From RH-chloro-G1 sp003670575 (lineage in GTDB: Bacteria; Chloroflexota; Dehalococcoidia; UBA2979), in the NCBI GenBank assembly GCA_947499615.1, contig CANMOP010000005.1, positions 34,582-98,581 on the forward strand: a stretch of DNA of 64,000 nucleotides. The letters are read 5' to 3'. The translations under genes were made by a program, and so were the position numbers. Below are positions 24,478 to 32,261 of this stretch, piece by piece. Position 1 is the first letter of the stretch; every line of letters starts with the position of its first letter. Under the pieces are notes generated by a model, which ran no database searches, was not told the DNA's origin, and was given only the letters and a program-made list of their open reading frames with translations.

Positions 24478-25327
24478 CGTCGTCTCCCGATTCAGTGCCG
24501 CCGCGTGGCGCGGCGTTCGATGTGCGTCGTGTGGTGCTGACGGCGCTGGTGCCGCCGGCCGTGGACGAACCCCAGGGGAGGTTACGCGGGATCAACTCGC
24601 CGACGTGGAAGTCGCCGGGTCCCACGAAGATCCACTGCAAAATGACTCCAATGGCAGTGCTGGCCCCCCAATACAGGCCGAGCGCGGCCGGGAGGGTGAG
24701 GACGAAGAACCAGCCGAAGAAGATCGGCATGAACCACTGCATCATCTGGTTCATCTGGGCCTGCTGCGACCCCGGCGTCGTGGATGCGCGGCTGGTGGAG
24801 ATGCGCTGCTGCACCCACATCCCAACGAAGACGAACGCCGCTAGGCCCATGGATCCGTTCTCGGCGAGGTCCATGCCCAGGAAGCTCGTGCTCAGGGGGA
24901 TGGCGTGGCGGATGTACTCGATGTCGTACAGGCGCGAGGAGAGGTACAGCATCGCCTCCGGCGTGGAGCCGATGGTAAGGCGAATGGTGGCGTACAACGC
25001 GATGAAGATCGGGATCTGCACGAGCTGAGGGCCCAGGCAGCCGAGCGGGTTCACGCCGTGCTCTTTGTAGAGCTTCATGGTCTCTTCGGAACGCCGACGC
25101 GGGTCGGTGTACTTCTTCTGGACTTCCGCCAGCAACGGCTGCAACACCTGCATCGACTTCATGGCGTGCAGGGTGCGCAGGGTCAGCGGGAAGGTGACCA
25201 CGCGGGTGAGCACGGTAAAGAGCAGAATCGCGAGGCCGTAGGAATCGAACGCGGTACGAGACAACGCGATCATGAAGTTGATCAGCGGCGTCTCAAGCGC
25301 GGTCTGCCAGATGAGCCCGATGGGCAT
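24365..25327 (-). CDS. yidC: membrane protein insertase YidC
   Basis: 320-residue YidC/OxaI insertase of the type without the large periplasmic P1 domain. It has five transmembrane helices; the substrate-groove arginine lies in LLFTVLTRVVTFPLTLR, and the coiled cytoplasmic loop LQPLLAEVQKKYTDPRRRSEETMKLYKEHGVNPLGCLGPQLVQIPIF is diagnostic. The tail after the last helix is Ser/Gly/Arg-rich and ends RTGRRRRNPRR. Its last 37 or so codons overlap the start of jag in another frame. The start lies six bases after the lipoprotein stop. Confidence 0.96.
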   Translation of the reverse strand: MPIGLIWQTALETPLINFMIALSRTAFDSYGLAILLFTVLTRVVTFPLTLRTLHAMKSMQVLQPLLAEVQKKYTDPRRRSEETMKLYKEHGVNPLGCLGPQLVQIPIFIALYATIRLTIGSTPEAMLYLSSRLYDIEYIRHAIPLSTSFLGMDLAENGSMGLAAFVFVGMWVQQRISTSRASTTPGSQQAQMNQMMQWFMPIFFGWFFVLTLPAALGLYWGASTAIGVILQWIFVGPGDFHVGELIPRNLPWGSSTAGGTSAVSTTRRTSNAAPRGGTESGDDDANHGSEREDSRGGSGPGTGSTGPGPRTGRRRRNPRR

Positions 25328-25333
25328 GAGTGA

Positions 25334-26503
25334 CTACGAACCCTTCTGGAACAAACGTTCGACGACGCCCTGGTCTTTCGGCGTCACTCGATAGATGTCA
25401 CCGAGCTTGGACGTATACACGATCGTCGAGTCCATCACCAGCGGAGCGGCGAGCAGGCGAGGCTTCTCGGTGGGCTGGTGACGCCAGCGCTCCGTGCCGG
25501 TGGCCGGGTCGAGGCCGAAGACGGTGCCGCCATCGGTCGCCAACACCAGGGTGCCCGCAAGCAGGACCGGTGTGGCGCGCGTTTCGCTCTGCACCCCGCC
25601 GAACTTCCAGCGCTGCTGGCCGGTCGCCAGATCCAGCGCGTACACGGTGCCGGACGTGCTGACGATGTATACGACACCGTCGGCGACCAACGGTTGGGCC
25701 CACAGCCAGTTATCGGTCGTGAACTGCCAGCGCTCAGCGCCGTCGGTGCGACGGTCGAGCGCGATCAGTCGACTGTCGAGCGTCGGGAGGAGCAGGAGAT
25801 CGCCCGCGAGGGTGGCGTCGCCCGTGGCGGCTCCCGTGAGCGTCCGGTCCCATCGAACCTGGCCGGTGGCTGCATCCAGGGCACGGACGTGCTTGGCGAG
25901 GTCTGCCACGTACAGCGTCCCCGCGTCCAGGGTGGGCGAGCTCCAGATGCGCTCGGCGGCGCGGAGCAGCACGGCAGGGCTGAGTTCGCCCGTCGTGGCG
26001 TCGACGGTGCGCACGGTCCCGGAGTGGGTCGCGACGAAGAGCCGCTTGCCATCGAAGGCCGGGGTGGCGACGACATGTCCACCGACGTTGACAGATTGTG
26101 GCCAACCATCGGCGCGTTGGCCGGTCTGCACGTCGACGGCGATGATTTCGCCGGAGTAGGTGGCAATGATGACCCGGTCTCGGCCGCCCACGTTCGTCAC
26201 GATGGGAGTGGCGTAGAGGCCGAGGTATGTCTCACGCTCGCTCTTGGCGCCACCGAAGAACGACCAGCCGGACTTTTCCGGTTCCTTGGGGAACGTCCAG
26301 GCGACTGAGGCAGGGTTGGAGCGTCGGAATCCACTGATCGAGCCGTCACCGTTGCCGACGACGAGGAAGTCGCCCGCAGTGACCGGCGCCGCCCAACCCT
26401 CAGGCACACTGACACTGCCACAGCCCGCCGCGAAGAGTAGCAGAGCCACCATCGCGAACATCGCGATGTGACGGCGGAGCCCATGGTGTTTCACGTGAAA
26501 CAT
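25334..26503 (-). CDS. PQQ-like beta-propeller lipoprotein
   Basis: 389 residues. A signal peptide ends in the lipobox LFAAGC, with C28 as the lipidated residue. Seven or eight repeats of the type GTVYALDLATGQQRWKFGG and GTVFGLDPATGTERWRHQP build a PQQ/BamB-like propeller. Such proteins often scaffold envelope complexes. Its position between yidD and yidC suggests a role in membrane or cell-surface protein biogenesis (inference). The start ATG overlaps the last base of the yidD stop (TAATG). The first residues MFHVKH come from the parS sequence embedded at the start codon. Confidence 0.88.
   Translation of the reverse strand: MFHVKHHGLRRHIAMFAMVALLLFAAGCGSVSVPEGWAAPVTAGDFLVVGNGDGSISGFRRSNPASVAWTFPKEPEKSGWSFFGGAKSERETYLGLYATPIVTNVGGRDRVIIATYSGEIIAVDVQTGQRADGWPQSVNVGGHVVATPAFDGKRLFVATHSGTVRTVDATTGELSPAVLLRAAERIWSSPTLDAGTLYVADLAKHVRALDAATGQVRWDRTLTGAATGDATLAGDLLLLPTLDSRLIALDRRTDGAERWQFTTDNWLWAQPLVADGVVYIVSTSGTVYALDLATGQQRWKFGGVQSETRATPVLLAGTLVLATDGGTVFGLDPATGTERWRHQPTEKPRLLAAPLVMDSTIVYTSKLGDIYRVTPKDQGVVERLFQKGS
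26487..26502. promoter_or_regulatory. parS: perfect parS site
   Basis: TGTTTCACGTGAAACA is the exact 16-bp palindrome bound by ParB in most bacteria. It spans the first codons of the propeller lipoprotein gene (hence MFHVKH) and lies 4.1 kb from parB. I saw no second perfect copy in this window. Confidence 0.96.
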
Positions 26504-26796
26504 TAGCGGTGCCCCATGCTGGTGTGGTTCGCGGCGGAACCGTGACCGGCAGTTCTCATATCGGAAGAATCGTGTCTGTCGAGTTGCTCCGGCACCGGGT
26601 CGTACCCGCCTGCGCTCCACGGATGGCAGCGAGCGATACGACTGAGCCCCAACCAGCCGCCGCGGAGCAGCCCGAAGCGCTCGATGGCCGCATAGGTGTA
26701 GCGGGAGCACGTCGGCTGGTAGCGGCACTGTGCGCCGATTGCCGGTGAGATCATTCGCTGGTACCAGCGGATGCAGGCGAGTGCGGTGGATTTCAA
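26503..26796 (-). CDS. yidD: membrane protein insertion efficiency factor YidD
   Basis: 97 residues. The run ACIRWYQRMISPAIGAQCRYQPTCSRYTYAAIERFG and then LSRIARCHPWSAGGYDPVP identify YidD, including its conserved cysteines. The TTG start overlaps the rnpA stop as TTGA. A longer GTG start at 26853 is less likely. The C-terminal 25 residues after the family core are unique. YidD supports YidC-dependent insertion, and here it is in the rpmH-rnpA-yidD-yidC order common near origins. Confidence 0.94.
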   Translation of the reverse strand: MKSTALACIRWYQRMISPAIGAQCRYQPTCSRYTYAAIERFGLLRGGWLGLSRIARCHPWSAGGYDPVPEQLDRHDSSDMRTAGHGSAANHTSMGHR

Positions 26797-27281
26797 GATG
26801 ACTGGCCAGTGTTGCGCGCGCCCGCAAGCAGGCCGGCGCGCCGTGCGCACCAATCGACGGCGGTGCGCAGCTCCTGGAAGGTGGCGGTCGCACTGGTGGC
26901 GCCGGACGTGAGCACCAGATCATGACCCGGTGCGAGCGGCAGTGCGCGGAGAATCTCGCGTAGGCGGCGGCGGACTCGGTTACGGACCACTGCGCCCCCC
27001 ACTCGTTTCCCAATCGCGAACCCGAACCGGTTATGCGGCAGATCGTTCGGGCGGATGCCCATGGTCAACAGTTGGTGCCGCACGCGTCGTCGGCCGCGCA
27101 TGACGGCAACGAACTCCTGCGGGCGCCGCAACCTGTTATCACCCGGCCTGGCGTGAGCCGACGGGGTGATAACGCGGTTGCTCGGAACGCTCGTATTCGC
27201 GTTGTCGCCACCCTCGCCCGCCGCACGTAGCGACTGGGGCTCCGCAGGGTGAGCAGGCACGGTGAACCCGGAGGCCGTCAC
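26793..27281 (-). CDS. rnpA: ribonuclease P protein component
   Basis: Protein subunit of RNase P, which processes tRNA 5' ends with the RNA subunit. The family core starts at NRLRRPQEFVAVMRGRRRV and contains the RNR motif VVRNRVRRRLREIL. The GTG at 27281 gives 162 residues, with about 50 extra at the N-terminus. No better in-frame start exists apart from a GTG at 27260 or a TTG inside NRLRR, so the true start is uncertain. The questionable N-terminal segment coincides with an inverted repeat (27135-27173). It sits 34 bases after rpmH. Confidence 0.9.
   Translation of the reverse strand: MTASGFTVPAHPAEPQSLRAAGEGGDNANTSVPSNRVITPSAHARPGDNRLRRPQEFVAVMRGRRRVRHQLLTMGIRPNDLPHNRFGFAIGKRVGGAVVRNRVRRRLREILRALPLAPGHDLVLTSGATSATATFQELRTAVDWCARRAGLLAGARNTGQSS
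27135..27173 (-). repeat. inverted repeat near the rnpA 5' end
   Basis: GTTATCACCC and GGGTGATAAC form a perfect 10-bp inverted repeat separated by 19 bases, immediately before the conserved NRLRR codons of rnpA. In the transcript it would make a stem-loop between rpmH and the rnpA core. It may be a regulatory hairpin, a processing site or a protein-binding palindrome. Confidence 0.7.
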
Positions 27282-27315
27282 AGTGTCGTCGTCCCGAAGC
27301 GGTGTGGACGTTATG

Positions 27316-27450
27316 TTAAACGGTCAACTTGACGCGACCGCGTGCGCGGCGGCGCTTGAGTACGTCTCGACCGTCCTGTGTGGACATACGCGCGCGAAAG
27401 CCATGCTTACGCAGACGTGGGATGCGCTTTGGTTGCCAGGTCCGCTTCAA
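27316..27450 (-). CDS. rpmH: 50S ribosomal protein L34
   Basis: 44 residues starting at TTG, which gives the canonical KRTWQPKRIPRLRKHGFRARM and ends DVLKRRRARGRVKLTV. AGGAG lies nine bases upstream. The longer frame would add residues absent from L34 proteins. L34 is the first gene of the rpmH-rnpA-yidD-lipoprotein-yidC-jag unit. Confidence 0.97.
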   Translation of the reverse strand: MKRTWQPKRIPRLRKHGFRARMSTQDGRDVLKRRRARGRVKLTV

Positions 27451-27477
27451 TTTCGATACTCCTGCAGATGCCGCAGC

Positions 27478-27507
27478 AGTATAGCGGCCCGCGGGCGCTC
27501 CGGGCAA
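27478..27507 (-). promoter_or_regulatory. predicted promoter of the rpmH-rnpA-yidD unit
   Basis: On the reverse strand TTGCCC, 18 bases, TATACT. The -10 matches 5 of 6 consensus bases. The predicted transcript start lies about 20 bases before the rpmH TTG, leaving room for the AGGAG site. Bases 27508-27655 hold no gene and no recognisable DnaA-box cluster. Confidence 0.55.
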
Positions 27508-27655
27508 CGCGCCCCACTACGGACGCGTGTACCGGCGCGTGGAAAGCGCAGCCGACGGCTGATCCGGATGGGCCACTGCGCCCCGATCGCGCGAGATGGC
27601 AATGCCGCGCGGATGGTATCATCGCAAGGTAGTACGTCATTCGAAGGGGGCCGGG

Positions 27656-27913
27656 ATGAAGATGATTCGTCGCGCGGTGACGGCCAGTGCTGTGGCCGCC
27701 TCGGTGGGTGTGTTTCCGGCTGTTGCGCTGGCCGCCGAGCAATCGCGTGCGTTGGAGCGCACCGCGGACAGCACTTCGGTTTTCCTCTACACCGTGGGTG
27801 CGGGGGTCGCGTTGATGCTCCTGTCGACCATCGGCTACCTGTATCGGCGGGTGCGCAACCTGGAGTGGGATTTCCAGCGGGCCGACGCGCCGGCGCACGA
27901 CCAGCATCACTAG
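27656..27913 (+). CDS. small secreted/membrane protein, unknown function
   Basis: 85 residues. The N-terminal signal peptide (KMIRRAVTASAVAASVGVFPAVALA) could be cleaved before AEQ. One transmembrane helix follows at about residues 42-63 (SVFLYTVGAGVALMLLSTIGYLY), ending in a His/Asp-rich tail. GGGGG and GGG lie just before the ATG, which is a usable ribosome site. A TATCAT hexamer at 27617 may be its -10. No family is recognised. Confidence 0.7.
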   Translation: MKMIRRAVTASAVAASVGVFPAVALAAEQSRALERTADSTSVFLYTVGAGVALMLLSTIGYLYRRVRNLEWDFQRADAPAHDQHH

Positions 27914-28013
27914 CTCACGCGGGTTGGTCATCGGCGGCTCGCTCGGTTGCTGATGCTATGCACGCAGGATCAATCATTGCGCGGGTTGCACGCTGCCGAG
28001 GGGGGTAGTCGAC

Positions 28014-28475
28014 ATGTTGGAAGTAGGCGAGCCGATGCCGGAGTTCGTGCTGTTCAACCGAAAGCACGAGCCGGTCACGAACAAGGACTTCGAGGGCAAA
28101 GTGTCGATCCTCGCCTTCTATCCGATGGCGTTCACCGGCGGCTGTACCCTGGAGATGCAGGGCTTCAAGCAGCGGTACGAGGAGCTTGAGGCGCTGGGCG
28201 TAGAAGTCGTTGGTGTCAGCGCTGATCCGTGGGCGGCTGCCGGTGCGTTCTGCGACGCGCAGGAGTTGCAGTTCCAGTTGCTGTCGGACTTTCCGGCGGG
28301 GCAGACCATCGATGCGTTTGGCGTGCGCCGCGAAGGTGCCGCGACTGCGCAGCGCGTGACGTTCGTCTTCGACGCTGCTGGCGTGTTGCGGCACGCGATC
28401 CAGGGAACAACCGACATGGAAGCGCACCCGCAAGGCGCGCTCGATGCTGCTCGGACGCTGTCAGCCGGCAGCTAA
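28014..28475 (+). CDS. peroxiredoxin (AhpC/TSA, BCP-like)
   Basis: 153-residue thioredoxin-fold peroxidase that reduces hydroperoxides. The peroxidatic cysteine is C44 in the motif FYPMAFTGGCTLEM. A second cysteine at C80 (AGAFCDAQEL) is placed where some atypical 2-Cys BCP enzymes keep the resolving residue. GAGGGGGG precedes the ATG. A strong terminator follows. Confidence 0.93.
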   Translation: MLEVGEPMPEFVLFNRKHEPVTNKDFEGKVSILAFYPMAFTGGCTLEMQGFKQRYEELEALGVEVVGVSADPWAAAGAFCDAQELQFQLLSDFPAGQTIDAFGVRREGAATAQRVTFVFDAAGVLRHAIQGTTDMEAHPQGALDAARTLSAGS

Positions 28476-28511
28476 TCGCGCGCGTTGACGCGCACGAGAT
28501 GCGAGCGAGAT

Positions 28512-28546
28512 AAGAAGAAGGCCGCGCATCGCGCGGCCTTCTTCTT
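28512..28546. terminator. bidirectional terminator between peroxiredoxin and merR genes
   Basis: Perfect 16-bp stem with the core AGAAGGCCGCGC / GCGCGGCCTTCT, loop ATC, A-rich on one side and T-rich on the other. It lies between two convergent genes, so it can end transcription from both. Confidence 0.93.
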
Positions 28547-28581
28547 TGTCAGTTTGGATGTGTCACGTACGCGATGCGTTG

Positions 28582-29106
28582 CTAGGAGCGGGACTCCGCG
28601 CCGACAGCGACCGGTGCATCGAGGTCGATGATCCGCTGTTCAATGGTGGCGATACGTTCGCGCAACTCGGTGCGTAGTTGCTTGAGCTGCTCCAGTTTCG
28701 GCTCCACGACATCCAGTTGGCGCCGCAACGCGGAGAGTGCCTGCTCACCGCGGGCGCGCAGTGCTGCGCGGTCGTCAGGACTCGGCTTTGGGGTGGCGCG
28801 CAGATGGGCGCGCACGGCCTCGGTCTCGACCATCTCTTTGATCTCGGCGAGGCTGAATCCCAGCAAGCCTTGGAGTTGCTTGATCAGTCGAATGCGAACC
28901 ACGTCTTCATCCGAGTAGAGACGGAAGCCGCCGTCCATTCGGTCTGCTGGTGTGAGCAGGCCCTTCTCCTCGTAGAAGCGCAGGGTGCGCTGTGTGACGC
29001 CTGTCTGATCCGCGACCTCACCGATCTGGTACCGCGCCTCCGTGTCCGGGGTGGTGGTGCCGAAATCGTGATAGGCGGAAAGACTGCGACGAGCGGGTCG
29101 TGCCAT
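28582..29106 (-). CDS. MerR-family transcriptional regulator
   Basis: 174 residues from the ATG at 29106. The N-terminal winged helix reads YQIGEVADQTGVTQRTLRFYEEKGLL, then GGFRLYSDEDVVRIRLIKQLQGLLGFSLAEIKEM, followed by a long coiled coil (about 95-165, RRQLDVVEPKLEQLKQLRTELRERIATIEQRI). There is no metal-binding cysteine set, so the effector is probably not a metal. GTG codons upstream are possible alternative starts. Confidence 0.87.
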   Translation of the reverse strand: MARPARRSLSAYHDFGTTTPDTEARYQIGEVADQTGVTQRTLRFYEEKGLLTPADRMDGGFRLYSDEDVVRIRLIKQLQGLLGFSLAEIKEMVETEAVRAHLRATPKPSPDDRAALRARGEQALSALRRQLDVVEPKLEQLKQLRTELRERIATIEQRIIDLDAPVAVGAESRS

Positions 29107-29240
29107 GGGGTGCCTCACTGCATGCGCCGGCTGCCCAGCATCCAATGGAGAGGCTGCGACCGATGCGAACGTGTCGCGCATATCGAGTATGCACTATTGC
29201 GGCTGTCTAGTGGTACCGCGCGGTGATGTGCCGCGATTCG

Positions 29241-29990
29241 TTACTCGTCGTCTTCCTCGTCATCGGAGCTGGAGCGAGGCGCTGGCACGATAGCGTCCGG
29301 GCGGCCTTGCTGCTTTGGCTCGCGGCGCGGCGGCACCTCAGCGGCGGCGGCAACCAGCGCTGCGACCGCCGGGGCGGGCGCGACAATGGCGGCAACGCCC
29401 GCGTCTCGCCAGCGCTCTAGGGCAGCGGCGGAGACGGCGGCCTCGGCGCGCGCGATGAGCGGCTTGCGCGCGAGTTCTGCCATGCGGCGGGTCTGGAGCT
29501 GCTGGCGCACTGTCATCTGCTCCGGCGGCGCGGCGACTAGGACGCCGTCCAGGTCCAGCAGCCTGAGCAATCGCACGGTCGCGTCATCCGTCTCCGGGCT
29601 GACGAGCGCGAGGTAGCCGAGGCGCGTTTCGGAGACGGATGCGCCGTCTGCGCTGGCGTCATCGAACGCGAGGAAGTCGGCGCCAGCCTCGGCCACTGCG
29701 GTGGCGTCAGCGCCGGTCGCGGCGTTGATGCGGATGCCAACCGGCGCCTTGCTGCCCGCCGCCTGCACCGCCGCTACGACCGCAGCGAGGTTGCTTGCAG
29801 CGCCCGTGTAGAGCACTGCGTCGACCGTTGCGGTCGCGGCAGCACTCGCATCGGCGGCATCGGCAACCTCGGCGATCACCAGCAGTTGGCGCGGGTGGTC
29901 GGTTGCCGCCCCGCTACGCATGGCTGCGAAGCCGAACGCGGCCGGCTTGCGACGACCAATGTCGCGGATGAGGTCTCGGAGCTTGCTCAT
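29241..29990 (-). CDS. conserved hypothetical protein, TIM-barrel-like pattern
   Basis: 249 residues, Ala-rich. Alternating strand/helix stretches such as VDAVLYTGAASNLAAVVAAVQ, PVGIRINAATGADATAVAEAGADFLAF, DLDGVLVAAPPEQM and DAGVAAIVAPAPAVAALV resemble a (beta/alpha)8 barrel in the manner of NanE or ThiE-type folds, but no catalytic residues can be pointed to. The C-terminus is acidic (SSSDDEEDDE). The start at 29990 is chosen because longer frames run through the tRNA gene. Confidence 0.65.
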   Translation of the reverse strand: MSKLRDLIRDIGRRKPAAFGFAAMRSGAATDHPRQLLVIAEVADAADASAAATATVDAVLYTGAASNLAAVVAAVQAAGSKAPVGIRINAATGADATAVAEAGADFLAFDDASADGASVSETRLGYLALVSPETDDATVRLLRLLDLDGVLVAAPPEQMTVRQQLQTRRMAELARKPLIARAEAAVSAAALERWRDAGVAAIVAPAPAVAALVAAAAEVPPRREPKQQGRPDAIVPAPRSSSDDEEDDE

Positions 29991-30022
29991 AGGTCTCATC
30001 CCTGCTGCTGGCAATGAGTGTC

Positions 30023-30097
30023 TGGAGCCGGCGGGGGGACTCGAACCCCCGACCTGCTGTTTACGAAACAGCTGCTCTACCACTGAGCTACACCGGC
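30023..30097 (-). tRNA. tRNA-Thr (anticodon CGT), CCA encoded
   Basis: 75 bases on the reverse strand. The acceptor stem GCCGGTG pairs with CGCCGGC, the D-arm is AGCTCAGTGGTAGAGC, the anticodon loop is TTCGTAA inside GCTGT/ACAGC, and the T-arm GGGGG-TTCGAGT-CCCCC is intact. Discriminator T is followed by an encoded CCA. The anticodon CGT reads ACG threonine codons. Confidence 0.95.
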
Positions 30098-30173
30098 TTA
30101 CCGCACATTCTAACGGTGGGACGGCGTACCGATCGAGTCCGGTGCTTTCTGGAGTGGTTGTGGCCGTGTGTGA

Positions 30174-31859
30174 TTATCGAGATTGCAGCGGTGGCGAGGG
30201 GAATGTCGCACCGCGCACAGCGAAGATCGTGCCCCCCGCGCCCTCGTGGACGACCGTGTAGTGGGAGCTCTGGCGGAGCGATTCCAGCAGCGAGCCGCAG
30301 CATTGGCCGCGTTCGGTAGTCGGGATGTAGACGTGCGTGATGGTGCTATTGAAGTCGTCTGACCACTGGGTCAGGCAGTCCGATTGGCGATATCCGCAGG
30401 TCCAAGCTCGGTCGGCGGCGGCGGCCTGCGTGGCGAAGCGTGCTGTCCATTCACTGCCCTGCACTGTGGTCACGCTGACCCGGGAGGCAAGCACGGGCAG
30501 CCATTCCGCCTCGCGGTCGGCCTGCCACGGGCCACTGGGCACCACGAAGATGCGGCTGGTCTCCGGGGTATTCGACTCGATCCACTCGAATGTTGAGCGC
30601 TCGGCCGGTGTGAGGCCGGTGAGGAAGTGACCCTCGCCACCGAGGCCGGGCGTACGCAGCAGTGCGCCCATGACGGCATAGGACAGTAGGACCGCGCCGA
30701 TGAGTGTTGAGCCTCGCGCGAGGCGGCGCCAGTTGAGGTCGCGGGCGAAGGCGGTGCGCGTGTCGGCTGATCGGCCCAACGGCAGCACGACGCGTTCCAG
30801 TGCCAGGCCTGCGAGCATCGCGACGGGAATGGTGGCGAACGTGGGGAAGGCTCGCGCGTCCAGCAGGATGATTGCGACCCACCAGATCGGCAGCACGACG
30901 TGACGCGTCCGGATCGCGATCACCGCGCCGAGGAGACCGAGCGCGCCGATCAATGGGAACAGCGGTTCGCTGGTGGATGTGACGCGCGCCAGTGCCAGGA
31001 GCAGTTCGCGTGCGAGCGCTGCGGTCGTGAACACGCTGCCGCCGGCCGCGTTGGCGTAGCGGAAGGGCACCAGTCCGTTCGATGTCATGGCGGTGAGCCA
31101 CCACGGCGCGGCCAGCATCGCCGCGCTGGCCGCCAGTACGGCGGAGTTCAACAGCTGCTCGCGTGTCCTCCCGTACGCGGCGAAGCAGATGCCGATGCTG
31201 AAGGCGAGAAACCACGCGGTTTCCAGGTGGGCGAGCAGTGTCCCAGCGGAGAGCAACGCAGCGGACACGATGTAGCGTCGATGGCCGGTGGTGTACAGCC
31301 GGTGCACCTCGTGCAGCGCGAGCAGCGCCAGCAGCAGGCCGAGCCCACGCGCGACACCGCCGCCCATGAGCAGCCAGATGAAGCTCCGGGGTACGAGCGC
31401 GAACGCTGCCGTCGCGAGGAGCGCTGCTCGATCGGATGCGAGCAGACGCCGCGCCAGTAACGCGAAGGCGGCGATGGTGAGCGTGGAGTACAGCAGCGGT
31501 AAGACGCGGAACAGATCGATCAGCGCGAACGGCGTCCAGTCGTCCAGCAGTGCCGCGAGGTAGAACCCGAGCGGCGGATAGGCGAAGGGGATCTGCGCGC
31601 CGTTGTAGGACGTGACCGTGGGCAGCACGTAGTGGCTGGCCTGGATATCGCGCGCCATCGCGTAGAACAGTCCGCCGTCGTTGAGCGGGAAGTCGGAGGC
31701 GAGGATGTGCGCGCCTCGCACGAGCAGGCCGAGGCCGACGATGACACCGAGCATGCGCCAGAACGAGCGACTGCGAGCCGAGTGGCCCTCGAGGGGCTGC
31801 GGCGCCTGTATCGGAGCATCGTCAGGGCGCGTCGGTGACGCCACCGGCCACATCGTCAT
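30174..31859 (-). CDS. GT-C-type membrane glycosyltransferase-like protein
   Basis: 561 residues with about 10-12 transmembrane helices from residue 35 onward. The first extracytoplasmic loop has the acidic motif SDFPLNDGGLFYAMARDI, which is placed like the catalytic Asp of GT-C enzymes that use polyprenyl-phosphate sugars. A C-terminal soluble domain (about 420-561) contains four cysteines (WTCGYRQSDC, GQCCGS), perhaps disulfide-linked. The substrate is unknown. It lies downstream of no obvious polysaccharide cluster. Confidence 0.75.
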   Translation of the reverse strand: MTMWPVASPTRPDDAPIQAPQPLEGHSARSRSFWRMLGVIVGLGLLVRGAHILASDFPLNDGGLFYAMARDIQASHYVLPTVTSYNGAQIPFAYPPLGFYLAALLDDWTPFALIDLFRVLPLLYSTLTIAAFALLARRLLASDRAALLATAAFALVPRSFIWLLMGGGVARGLGLLLALLALHEVHRLYTTGHRRYIVSAALLSAGTLLAHLETAWFLAFSIGICFAAYGRTREQLLNSAVLAASAAMLAAPWWLTAMTSNGLVPFRYANAAGGSVFTTAALARELLLALARVTSTSEPLFPLIGALGLLGAVIAIRTRHVVLPIWWVAIILLDARAFPTFATIPVAMLAGLALERVVLPLGRSADTRTAFARDLNWRRLARGSTLIGAVLLSYAVMGALLRTPGLGGEGHFLTGLTPAERSTFEWIESNTPETSRIFVVPSGPWQADREAEWLPVLASRVSVTTVQGSEWTARFATQAAAADRAWTCGYRQSDCLTQWSDDFNSTITHVYIPTTERGQCCGSLLESLRQSSHYTVVHEGAGGTIFAVRGATFPSPPLQSR

Positions 31860-31929
31860 TCGGTGACGTGGGCGCGCGGGGAGTGGGCGGGGCGGTTGCG
31901 GTCAGGCATGAGGTGAGGTGGCGCTCGGC

Positions 31930-32235
31930 CTATGCCTCGTCGTCGTCCTCCGCGATTGCGGCGGGGTCGTGGACGTAGGCGATGTAGCGACCGTTGCGCT
32001 CCACCATCAGCGTGAGCCTGCCTGCTGCCTCGTGGTCGCGGACGAAGCCGGGCAGGGCGGCGCTGTGGCCTCTGACGAGGAAGGTGATGCCGCTGTACGA
32101 GAAACGCCGACCGGCGACGTCCACGTAGTAGGGCGGAACCTCCGGGCTTTCATTCATGTTGAGGACGAAGACCTCGATCCCGTCCTCCTCGAGCACGTCG
32201 AGATCGTCGAAGCCAAGTGCCAGTTCGGTGCTCAT
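31930..32235 (-). CDS. small hypothetical protein
   Basis: 101 residues, acidic (first half LGFDDLDVLEEDGIEVFVLNMNESPEVPP, end AEDDDEA). Strands such as YYVDVAGRRFSYSGITFLV and RLTLMVERNGRYIAYVHDP suggest a compact beta-rich domain. GGAGGG precedes the ATG. No family is recognised. It lies just before the VKOR gene in reading order reversed, 26 bases apart, so cotranscription is likely. Confidence 0.65.
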   Translation of the reverse strand: MSTELALGFDDLDVLEEDGIEVFVLNMNESPEVPPYYVDVAGRRFSYSGITFLVRGHSAALPGFVRDHEAAGRLTLMVERNGRYIAYVHDPAAIAEDDDEA

Positions 32236-32261
32236 CGTCCCTCCGGGTGCGCCGGGCGGGA

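Noticed and set aside
27451..27655. Origin of replication (oriC) beside rpmH
   Set aside because: No cluster of TTATCCACA-like DnaA boxes or AT-rich unwinding region was seen, and dnaA is absent. The partition genes imply the origin is nearby but outside.
30000..30083. A reading frame through the tRNA-Thr gene joined to the hypothetical at 29241-29990 (QLFRKQQVGGSSPPA start)
   Set aside because: These residues are the reverse-strand translation of the tRNA. The true start is the ATG at 29990.
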